Part shown: positions 17,193-23,396 of the stretch, piece after piece
Layout of the letters: every line of letters starts with the position of its first letter
How positions within the stretch are numbered: position 1 is the first letter of the stretch
Source of the DNA: an uncultured Clostridia bacterium
GTDB lineage: Bacteria > Bacillota > Clostridia > TANB77 > CAG-508
Reading direction: 5' to 3'
DNA length: 29,060 nucleotides
Assembly (NCBI GenBank): GCA_934149155.1
Contig: CAKPDZ010000011.1
Coordinates: 1 to 29,060 of the forward strand
Notes under the pieces: model-generated
What the model saw: the letters and a program-made list of their open reading frames with translations, nothing else
Databases searched by the model: none
What the model was told of the DNA's origin: nothing
Program-made: the position numbers and the translations under genes

Positions 17193-19667
17193 ATGAATAA
17201 CAATCTAAAAAAATTAGAATTTGACAAAATATTAGAAAACATATCAAACTACTGTAAAACATATATAGGAAAAAAATACGCAGAAGAACTGCGACCATCA
17301 CAAGACAAATCTGAAGTACAGAAAACATTGGACGAAACCAGCCAAGGAGTAATTTTAATGCAAAGAAACAGCACACCCCCACTTGGAGAAATCGCTGACA
17401 TCACAGTATATATAAAAACATTAGAAGGCTGTGGTTCACTTAGCATAAAAGCATTATTGGAGCTTCAAAACATTTTGCAAATGTCAGCAGAACTAAAAGA
17501 ATATCTTTCAAAAGACTTTCTTACAACATCAGATTTCTCTGCCATCGAACCATACTTTGCAGAATTATATGTGAATCCAAGTATAGTAGCAACATTTGCC
17601 AAATCAATTGTTGATGAAGATACAATTGCAGACACTGCATCTTCAAAATTGCAAGACATTCGTAGAAGAGAGCGTAGAATCGAGCAAGATATCCGTGCAA
17701 AATTAAATACAATTTTACATTCTTCTACATATTCAAAATACATGAGAGAAAATCTTGTAACAATTCGTAATGGACGTTTTGTAATCCCTGTAAAAGAAGA
17801 ATACCGTAGTTGTGTAAAAGGATTTGTTCATGACATGTCAAGCAGTGGTTCAACTGTGTTTATCGAGCCATTAGCTGTATTCGACTTTAATAATGAACTA
17901 TCTAACTTGCATATTGAAGAAGAATTAGAAATTGAAAGAATTTTGCAAAACTTAAGTGGTTTGCTATTCCCTTACACAAAAGAGCTTGAAAGCAATGCTA
18001 AATTAATTGGAAAACTTGATTTTATATTTGCTAAAGCCCACTATTCTTTAGAATTACACTGCACTACACCAGAAATAAATGACAACAAGCAAATTGTTTT
18101 AAACAATGCCCGTCATCCTTTAATTGATATGGACAAGGTTGTACCTATTTCTTTAGAACTAGGCACTGACTTTTCAAGTTTAATAATTACAGGTCCAAAT
18201 ACTGGAGGAAAAACTGTATCATTAAAAACAATCGGACTTTTATCAGCCATGGCATGTAGTGGTTTAAATATCCCTGCAGATGAACATTCTAGCATTTATG
18301 TATTTGACCACATCTTCGCTGACATTGGTGATGAGCAAAGTATTACTGAATCTTTAAGTACATTTTCATCTCACATCAGCAATATTGTAAAAATTACTCA
18401 AACAGCCACTGCAGACAGCTTAATTCTTGTTGACGAATTAGGTTCTGGTACAGATCCTCTTGAAGGTGCACATCTTGCAATCAGCATTTTGCAGTATTTT
18501 ACAGAGCTTGGTTGCCTTACTGTTGCAACATCACATTATCAAGAATTAAAAAAATATGCTTTAGTTACACCTGGTTTCAAAAACGCCAGTGTAGAATTTG
18601 ACATAGAAAATCTAAAACCTACTTATCGATTGCTAATCGGCATTCCTGGTAAAAGTAATGCTTTTGCAATAAGTAGAAAATTAGGATTAAATGAAGCTAT
18701 TATAGAACATGCATCTTCTATGATTGACAAAGAAACTGTTAATCTTGAAGATTTGCTAAAAAATATTTATGATGAAAAATCTAAAATCGAAGACGAAAAA
18801 CGCCGTACTTCTATTGCTCTAGCTGAAGCTGAAGAATTGCGAAAATCTTTAAAGAATCAGCATTTTGATGTTTCTAGTAAAGAAAAAGAATTGATTGCAA
18901 ATGCTAAGCAAGAGGCTAAACAAATTTTGATTGATGCTAAAGAAACTGCTAATTCTATCATTAGAGATATGGATCATACTAATTCTGCTTCTAAGGCTAA
19001 TAAGCTTAGAAATAAATTAAATGATGAAATCTCTTCACTTTCTGGTTCTGACTTGGGTAGGGCCGGCTTGGTGAATGCTGGCGTGGCTGGTGATCATGGT
19101 TTAAACGCTGGTGATGTTGAATTGCCTGATAATTTACTTCCACCTATCAAACGTGAAGATATAAAACCAGGCTTAAATGTATATGTAAATAATTTAGGTT
19201 CTGATGGTGTTGTCGTTTCTAATATTTCGAAAGATAATACTGTTCAAGTTCAAGTTGGTATAATGAAAATGAAAGTAAATATAAAAAACTTGTATGAAGC
19301 TAAGTCCGGCAATTCGTCTAGTACAGCAATACCAAGCAATTCAGCAAATCAAGCTCGCGGAAAAGTTAATATTGGAAGTTCCGGAAAAGTACTTGGAGGT
19401 GCAAGCTTTAAAGCACAAACAGTAAAACCAGAAATTAATGTTTTAGGCCTAACAGTAGACGAAGCAGTTCCAATTATAGACAAATACATAGACGACTGTT
19501 TTATGGCAAAACTATCACCAATCCGTATAGTACATGGAAAAGGCACTGGAGCCTTACGTAAAGGAATACAACGTTATTTAAAAACGAATAAATTTGTCGA
19601 TTCTTTCCGCCCTGGTACTTTTGGCGAGGGTGAAATGGGTGTCACTGTAGTAAGTTTAAAAATATGA
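17193..19667 (+). CDS. mutS2: MutS2 with Smr nuclease domain
   Basis: MutS homologue lacking the mismatch-recognition domain; in Bacillota it acts on recombination intermediates and on collided ribosomes. The clamp and lever part is at the N-terminus; Walker A GPNTGGKT lies near residue 335 and Walker B LILVDELGSGTDPLEGAH near 410. A coiled coil follows, then the KPGLNVYVNNLG...VQVGIMKMKV domain, and the C-terminal Smr domain begins at about residue 745 (LGLTVDEA, HGKGTGALR). I prefer the ATG at 17193 (MNNNLKKLEFDKIL), which matches the family N-terminus and has better spacing from AAAGGA than the ATG at 17181. At 824 residues it is longer than the usual roughly 785; the excess is in two Gly/Ser/Asn-rich linkers. 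Confidence 0.95.
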   Translation: MNNNLKKLEFDKILENISNYCKTYIGKKYAEELRPSQDKSEVQKTLDETSQGVILMQRNSTPPLGEIADITVYIKTLEGCGSLSIKALLELQNILQMSAELKEYLSKDFLTTSDFSAIEPYFAELYVNPSIVATFAKSIVDEDTIADTASSKLQDIRRRERRIEQDIRAKLNTILHSSTYSKYMRENLVTIRNGRFVIPVKEEYRSCVKGFVHDMSSSGSTVFIEPLAVFDFNNELSNLHIEEELEIERILQNLSGLLFPYTKELESNAKLIGKLDFIFAKAHYSLELHCTTPEINDNKQIVLNNARHPLIDMDKVVPISLELGTDFSSLIITGPNTGGKTVSLKTIGLLSAMACSGLNIPADEHSSIYVFDHIFADIGDEQSITESLSTFSSHISNIVKITQTATADSLILVDELGSGTDPLEGAHLAISILQYFTELGCLTVATSHYQELKKYALVTPGFKNASVEFDIENLKPTYRLLIGIPGKSNAFAISRKLGLNEAIIEHASSMIDKETVNLEDLLKNIYDEKSKIEDEKRRTSIALAEAEELRKSLKNQHFDVSSKEKELIANAKQEAKQILIDAKETANSIIRDMDHTNSASKANKLRNKLNDEISSLSGSDLGRAGLVNAGVAGDHGLNAGDVELPDNLLPPIKREDIKPGLNVYVNNLGSDGVVVSNISKDNTVQVQVGIMKMKVNIKNLYEAKSGNSSSTAIPSNSANQARGKVNIGSSGKVLGGASFKAQTVKPEINVLGLTVDEAVPIIDKYIDDCFMAKLSPIRIVHGKGTGALRKGIQRYLKTNKFVDSFRPGTFGEGEMGVTVVSLKI

Positions 19668-19793
19668 GCAATATGTACCGGTTCTGTTTTGTCCCAAAGA
19701 CTGGTTCTATTTTGCGCAATCCGCCAAAAATGAGCAAAATAGAACCGGTCCCAAATGCGCAGTGCACAAAACAGAACCGGTCCCAAATGCGCA
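19666..19793. repeat. 31-bp palindromic repeat family, cluster 1 (four units)
   Basis: Units at about 19666-19695 and 19696-19718 (plus orientation, diverged), 19731-19761 and 19763-19793 (minus orientation, 31 bp each). The core is ACCGGTTCT with TTTTG on one side and TTTGGG on the other. Confidence 0.85.
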
Positions 19794-19803
19794 AAATTTT
19801 TTT
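19677..19803 (+). terminator. Repeat-built large hairpin behind mutS2
   Basis: Four copies of the 31-bp repeat family, two in each orientation, fold on each other. The outer arms (19677-19692 and 19767-19782) are a perfect 16-bp inverted repeat starting ACCGGTTCTG. The inner arms, 19699-19718 and 19731-19750, match at 18 of 20 positions around a 12-base loop. A run of seven T follows at 19797-19803. It sits between the stops of the convergent genes mutS2 and spoVT. Confidence 0.6.
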
Positions 19804-20356
19804 ATATTTCCATTTGACTTCCTAAAAAACTTGCAGCAGATTGAGCAACTTTTTTCTCAACTTCATTCATTTTTGTATTTGATTCTTTAGACAATAAAAT
19901 TACTGTTCCTATTGTATCTCCATTCGAAATTATTGGATACACTACTTGTGCATTATATTTTCTTTCATTATTATCATTTTTTGTTATAGGAACTGCAACA
20001 TCACTATTTTCTTTACTTGTATATATTTCTTTGTCTTCCATTAATTGTTCCAATTCATCACTTATATTTTGCTCTAAAAATTCCTTCTTAGGTCCTCCAG
20101 ACATTGCAATTACTGTATCTTTATCTGTAATACATGCTATATGTCCAGTTGTTTTTGACAATGTTTCTGCATACCCTGATGCAAATTCTGATAATTCCCC
20201 TATTGGTGAATATTTTTTTAATATTACTTGCCCTTCTCTATCTGTAAATATTTCTAAAGGCTCACCTTCTTTTATACGCAATGTTTTTCTTATTTCTTTT
20301 GGTATTACTACTCTACCTAAATCATCTATTCTTCTTACAACTCCTGTTGCTTTCAT
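19802..20356 (-). CDS. spoVT: Stage V sporulation protein T
   Basis: Transcriptional regulator of late forespore genes. Residues 1-50 form the swapped-hairpin AbrB-type DNA-binding domain (MKATGVVRRIDDLGRVVIPK, then EIRKTLRIKEGEPLEIFTD); residues 55-180 are the GAF-like domain (HIACITDKDTVIAMSGG, AQVVYPIISNGDTIGTVILLS). Length, 184 residues, is near the 178 of the Bacillus protein. I choose the ATG at 20356 because AGGAGG lies six bases upstream and the protein then starts with the conserved motif; an ORF start at 20431 adds an unrelated hydrophobic stretch. A sigma-G-like promoter lies just upstream. Its presence implies the organism forms endospores. Confidence 0.95.
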   Translation of the reverse strand: MKATGVVRRIDDLGRVVIPKEIRKTLRIKEGEPLEIFTDREGQVILKKYSPIGELSEFASGYAETLSKTTGHIACITDKDTVIAMSGGPKKEFLEQNISDELEQLMEDKEIYTSKENSDVAVPITKNDNNERKYNAQVVYPIISNGDTIGTVILLSKESNTKMNEVEKKVAQSAASFLGSQMEI

Positions 20357-20389
20357 AATCTTCCTCCTTTTTGTTTTTAAGTATATTCT

Positions 20390-20418
20390 TATTATGACAA
20401 AAAAGGAAAAAAATATAC
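20390..20418 (-). promoter_or_regulatory. Sigma-G-like promoter of spoVT
   Basis: Minus strand GTATA (20418-20414), 17-nt spacer, CATAATA (20396-20390). The pattern fits the forespore sigma-G consensus (GHATR, 17-18 nt, CATWHTA), and spoVT is a sigma-G gene in Bacillus. No equally good sigma-A promoter is visible here. Confidence 0.5.
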
Positions 20419-20450
20419 ATTTGCATTTCAATTTTTCAATTTAAAAAAAC

Positions 20451-20479
20451 TTGAATTTAATTTAAAAATATATTATAAT
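20451..20479 (+). promoter_or_regulatory. ssrA promoter
   Basis: Plus strand TTGAAT (20451-20456), 17-nt spacer, TATAAT (20474-20479). Transcription would start about ten bases before the mature 5' end of tmRNA. Confidence 0.8.
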
Positions 20480-20496
20480 AATTATTGTATTTACAT

Positions 20497-20849
20497 GGGG
20501 ATGTAATGGTTTCGACATTGCATTGGAAGCACAGATAGCGAGTAGTGGATTCTCGTTTGCCACTTTAAAAAACGGGAAAATAAATATAAACGCTGATAAT
20601 ACAGAATTAGCATTTGCTGCCTAATTGCAGCATCGCCTGTTAAAATATCCCCACATATTTTAATTTGGTGTCATTTTAGTGGGAAACAAAGCTGTTTTTT
20701 CTGCAAAAACAGTGGGTATCTTCGCAGATATATCTATCAATCGTTTGTTTATTAATGCTTGTTAGATGAATTTTAATAATAAACTGCACTCGGAGAAGTT
20801 TGTGTGGATGGTGTTATGGACAGGGGTTCGACTCCCCTCATCTCCACCA
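20497..20849 (+). ncRNA. ssrA: Transfer-messenger RNA (tmRNA)
   Basis: Rescues stalled ribosomes by acting first as alanyl-tRNA and then as message. The 5' end GGGGATGTAATGGTTTCGAC and the 3' end GGGGTTCGACTCCCC-TCATCTCCACCA are the hallmarks of one-piece tmRNA: the ends pair as an acceptor stem, followed by the T arm and an encoded CCA. The internal message ends GCT GAT AAT ACA GAA TTA GCA TTT GCT GCC TAA, so the tag finishes ADNTELAFAA; the exact resume codon I cannot fix (upstream codons read N-I-N). Pseudoknot-forming stretches follow. Total length about 353 nt. Confidence 0.96.
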
Positions 20850-20884
20850 AAGAATTAAATCGTCGCGCCAGACGCAAATCAATG

Positions 20885-20916
20885 AATCAACTGTAAAAGG
20901 TTGATTTTTTACAGTT
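20885..20916 (+). terminator. Terminator after ssrA, with an overlapping second hairpin
   Basis: The stem AATCAAC (20885-20891) with GTTGATT (20900-20906) ends in six T. A second, longer stem, AACTGTAAAA (20889-20898) with TTTTACAGTT (20907-20916), overlaps it, so only one can form at a time. Confidence 0.65.
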
Positions 20917-20959
20917 ATATAAAAAAGGATGGTGTAATATGATAAGTTTCGTAAAAAAT

Positions 20960-20999
20960 TTGCATTTTTATGTTAATTATAGTATACTATAATTAACAT
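20960..20999 (+). promoter_or_regulatory. Promoter with -10 inside a 30-bp perfect palindrome
   Basis: TTGCAT (20960-20965), 17-nt spacer, TATACT (20983-20988) form a sigma-A promoter for the lipoprotein gene. The -10 box sits at the centre of a perfect 30-bp palindrome, 20970-20999 (left half ATGTTAATTATAGTA), so a dimeric repressor bound here would block RNA polymerase. It is not followed by a T run and stands before, not after, a gene, so a terminator is unlikely. Confidence 0.65.
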
Positions 21000-21088
21000 T
21001 CGTGAGTACAGCGAAATATAATAAATGTACTATTTTCGTATATATTACAAATATTTTTGTGATATTACCTAAAGAAAAGGAGACTCCT

Positions 21089-21517
21089 ATGAAACGGTTG
21101 ACAACATTAATTATGGTACTTTTGACCTCTATCATGCTTTTAACTGGATGCGGTAATGCAGATTTGGAATTAGAAAGAAGTCAGCTACAAACAGAGATTG
21201 AAACATTGCAAACAGAAGTAGATACTCTACAAAAAACTCGGGATGGATTAATTCAAAAAGATGACATCGTTTATATTGTTGAATTAGAAATCTCTCAATC
21301 CCACTTTTCCCTTGACCTTGATGATTACTTGAAAGACTCTATGAATGAAATTACTATTCCTATTCAGGTCTCAGAAGAATATTATTATTCTATCGAAGAG
21401 GGAGATACTTTAAATGATGAGTTTAGAGTTGGCTCATTGTTATTTAAAGGAAGCATTGGTAGTTGGGATATAAAAGTCGCCAAAAAGCAAATCGTTAACA
21501 GAGCAGCTACAGAGTAA
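21089..21517 (+). CDS. Small putative lipoprotein
   Basis: 142-residue secreted protein of unknown function. The signal peptide MKRLTTLIMVLLTSIMLLTG ends in a lipobox (LLTGC) with the acylated Cys at 21, so it should be anchored in the outer leaflet of the membrane. Residues 25-55 (LELERSQLQTEIETLQTEVD and on) form a short coiled coil; the rest is a compact mixed domain with Tyr/Glu-rich YYYSIEEGDTLNDEF. The start at 21089 is set by AAGGAG six bases upstream; a GTG-started extension to 21002 would mask the signal peptide. Its leader is about 95 nt, and its promoter lies under a 30-bp palindrome. Confidence 0.8.
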   Translation: MKRLTTLIMVLLTSIMLLTGCGNADLELERSQLQTEIETLQTEVDTLQKTRDGLIQKDDIVYIVELEISQSHFSLDLDDYLKDSMNEITIPIQVSEEYYYSIEEGDTLNDEFRVGSLLFKGSIGSWDIKVAKKQIVNRAATE

Positions 21518-21527
21518 AAAATTCTCG

Positions 21528-21559
21528 AAAGTCACTTCTATATTATTAGAAGTGACTTT
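21528..21559. terminator. Hairpin after the lipoprotein gene
   Basis: A perfect 13-bp stem (21528-21540 with 21547-21559) and a 6-base loop, starting 11 bases after the stop codon. The following T content is modest. Confidence 0.6.
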
Positions 21560-21576
21560 AAAGTTATTATTCTACA

Positions 21577-21614
21577 AAACCGGCACCTTAATAAGATACC
21601 GGTTCTTCTTTTTT
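21577..21614. terminator. Second hairpin with T run, between convergent genes
   Basis: AACCGG pairs with CCGGTT around a 15-base loop and is followed by CTTCTTTTTT at 21604-21613. The ACCGGTTCTT arm resembles the core of the 31-bp repeat family, so this terminator may derive from it. Confidence 0.5.
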
Positions 21615-22563
21615 AAATAAAAGACTTTTCAATTTCAGGCATAATATCTTTGCCTCTAGACAAAATGCCATCATGAATAATTTCGTTAACACTCTTTTTT
21701 GTAACACAATATTCATATGTTTTATTATCCTTAATAGCAAAAATAATGAAGACCTGCATTTTCAGCTTTTCTTTCAGAATTTTATCATGGATAACTCTGA
21801 GCCATACATTGATGATCATCTCATCTGGCAATTCATATAACTGAAGGTATGCAGAACCGACCTTGTTTCCAGAATAATCATAATATTTCTGACCATTCGA
21901 AACAATTTCGCATCGTTTCATATTTGCTATCGGAGTTAAGCATAAGCAATACTTGATAAGTGCATCATAATCAAACTGATACTTATCCGCCAGTCGCTTA
22001 GCAACTTCTACCTCCTCCGGAATTGTTTTAGAGCTCATAAACGAAGTTGTATCTACCATCATAGATACAATAATCATTTTAGACTCTTCTTTGCTCGGCT
22101 GATATCCTACGAATTTCATAATCTCGTACACCATATAAGCAGTCGCACAAGATTTCCTTCTATACTCGAAATCAAACTCCACCTGCTTACTAGTCGGATG
22201 ATGATCTATACAGCCAACCACTTTGCCTTTATGAAAAGTTTCAAAATGATTTTCAAGGAAAAGCAATCTATTCTCATCCTCTCCCGCTTCTGTATTGACC
22301 CACTTTCTCATATCCATGCCTAACAAATTTAAGACAATTTGGGAAGTTTCACTCTCAACCGCAACCGTCTCCCAAATGCAAAACCGATTTCTGACTCCTA
22401 GATAATCAAAAAGCTTTGATATTAAGACGCCTGACAAAAACGCATCAACATCAATATTATCATGTCCAAGAATTATAAGCTCATTATCCCGCTTCTTCAT
22501 CTCGTCGGCAAATGCCAAAACTCTTTCTTTTAATTCGTTTTGATTTGTTTCAATTGCAACCAT
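21613..22563 (-). CDS. DHH-family phosphoesterase, class II pyrophosphatase-like
   Basis: 316-residue cytosolic metal-dependent phosphoesterase. The N-terminal DHH domain has GHDNIDVDA near residues 33-41, the DHH motif at 120-122 (CIDHHPTSK) and MMVDTTSF; the C-terminus has GILSRGKDIMP, which resembles the GxLSRKKQxxP motif of DHHA2 in manganese-dependent inorganic pyrophosphatases but with one of the two paired Lys replaced by Gly. Pyrophosphatase or a related hydrolase is possible; substrate not proven. Start is the ATG at 22563, or GTG at 22567-22569. No Shine-Dalgarno site precedes either, because a 31-bp repeat unit abuts the start. Codon use is richer in G+C than in the neighbours, which may mean transfer. 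Confidence 0.8.
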   Translation of the reverse strand: MVAIETNQNELKERVLAFADEMKKRDNELIILGHDNIDVDAFLSGVLISKLFDYLGVRNRFCIWETVAVESETSQIVLNLLGMDMRKWVNTEAGEDENRLLFLENHFETFHKGKVVGCIDHHPTSKQVEFDFEYRRKSCATAYMVYEIMKFVGYQPSKEESKMIIVSMMVDTTSFMSSKTIPEEVEVAKRLADKYQFDYDALIKYCLCLTPIANMKRCEIVSNGQKYYDYSGNKVGSAYLQLYELPDEMIINVWLRVIHDKILKEKLKMQVFIIFAIKDNKTYEYCVTKKSVNEIIHDGILSRGKDIMPEIEKSFI

Positions 22564-22566
22564 AAT

Positions 22567-22597
22567 CACACATTTGGGACCGGTTCTGTTTTGCTCA
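22567..22597 (+). repeat. 31-bp palindromic repeat unit next to the DHH start codon
   Basis: A full-length unit in plus orientation (ACATTTGGGACCGGTTCTG then TTTTGCTCA), three bases upstream of the DHH ATG. A degenerate partner may follow to about 22625. Confidence 0.85.
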
Positions 22598-22632
22598 CAA
22601 GAATGGTACTTTTTTGTTCAGTCTCGATAATT

Positions 22633-23094
22633 TTAGTATATTACTCCATTCTCCTTTTTATATTCTTCAAAAGCTTGTATACATTCATCTCTATCCATTT
22701 GTTTCAAATTAATTAAGTCTTTATTCTCACCCTTCAAATATTGATATATAACATCATCTCTAAAGCCAATATTTCCTGCATCTTCTTTTGTACAGCCATA
22801 ATACACTGTCTTGATATTTGCCCAAATTATTGCTGATAAGCACATCGGACATGGCTCACATGATGTATATAGTATATATCCTGATAAATCATATGTTTTT
22901 AACTTTTCACATGCTGTTCTTATTGCTACTACTTCTGCATGTGCTGTTGGATCGTTACTACATAACACTCTATTATTCCCTTCTGCTATTATATTGCCTT
23001 CTCTGTCTGTTATTATAGCTCCAAATGGACCTCCTTCTTTGTTTTTAAAACCTTGTATTGATTTGTTTTTGGCTATTTCCATGTATTTATTCAT
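22633..23094 (-). CDS. guaD: Guanine deaminase-like nucleoside/base deaminase
   Basis: Zinc-dependent cytidine-deaminase-fold enzyme of 153 residues, probably converting guanine to xanthine in purine salvage. GGPFGAIITD is at 21-30, the catalytic NDPTAHAEV includes H52 and E54, and the zinc cysteines are C82 and C85 in SCEPCPMCL. Overall length and the CSNDPTAHAEVVAIRTAC block fit the small Bacillus GuaD better than tRNA deaminase TadA. I choose the ATG at 23094 because AAGGAGAG lies six bases upstream; the longer frame to 23154 merely reads through an intergenic repeat unit. No terminator is seen before the DHH gene in the same direction. Confidence 0.88.
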   Translation of the reverse strand: MNKYMEIAKNKSIQGFKNKEGGPFGAIITDREGNIIAEGNNRVLCSNDPTAHAEVVAIRTACEKLKTYDLSGYILYTSCEPCPMCLSAIIWANIKTVYYGCTKEDAGNIGFRDDVIYQYLKGENKDLINLKQMDRDECIQAFEEYKKENGVIY

Positions 23095-23112
23095 ATTCTT
23101 CTCTCCTTTTTT

Positions 23113-23190
23113 GGCACATTTAGGAACCGGTTCCGTTTTGTGCATTTTTTGCACATTTAAGACCGGTTCTCTGCTGTTCTCTGCTGTGCA
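23113..23190 (+). repeat. 31-bp palindromic repeat family, cluster 3 (two units)
   Basis: One unit at 23113-23144 whose core GGAACCGGTTCC is a perfect 12-bp palindrome, then TTTTT and a unit at 23150-23190. The second unit is 41 bp long because TTCTCTGCTG is duplicated in tandem inside it. Both lie upstream of guaD. Confidence 0.88.
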
Positions 23191-23269
23191 TTTTGTTCGT
23201 ACTTATATATATATCACATTTTTTGCCTTTTGTCATATAATATCACAATTAATATTACAATTGTTGTGG

Positions 23270-23370
23270 CAAATTATAGATTTGAGACTGGTCAGTTTTA
23301 TACATTGCACATTTGGGACCGGTTCTCTACTGTGCATTTTGCACATTTAAGACCGGTTCTCTGCTGTGCA
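23270..23370 (+). repeat. 31-bp palindromic repeat family, cluster 4 (three units)
   Basis: A diverged unit at about 23270-23304, then two full 31-bp units at 23306-23336 and 23340-23370, separated by TTT. Each full unit starts TGCACA and ends TGTGCA. They lie directly upstream of the broken M14 peptidase gene. The stretch 23191-23269 between clusters 3 and 4 is plain AT-rich DNA. Confidence 0.9.
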
Positions 23371-23396
23371 CTAGTTGCCAAGAAATGAGGTTTTTT

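Noticed and set aside
19574..19786. Minus-strand frame of 70 codons starting MGPVLFCALR
   Set aside because: It is a translation of the 31-bp repeat units plus the antisense of the mutS2 end; similar spurious peptides arise from the other repeat clusters.
20940..20993. 17-codon frame after ssrA (MISFVKNLHFYVNYSIL)
   Set aside because: A weak AAGGATGG-like site is present, but the frame lies across the lipoprotein promoter and ends in the palindrome; it would not be on that transcript.
22811..23350. Plus-strand frame of 179 codons
   Set aside because: It lies antisense to guaD, whose motifs are unmistakable, and continues through repeat units; composition is that of a shadow frame.
23113..23370. 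CRISPR array
   Set aside because: Units are palindromic and separated by T runs of 3-5 bases or by long irregular DNA; there are no unique spacers of constant length and no cas genes.
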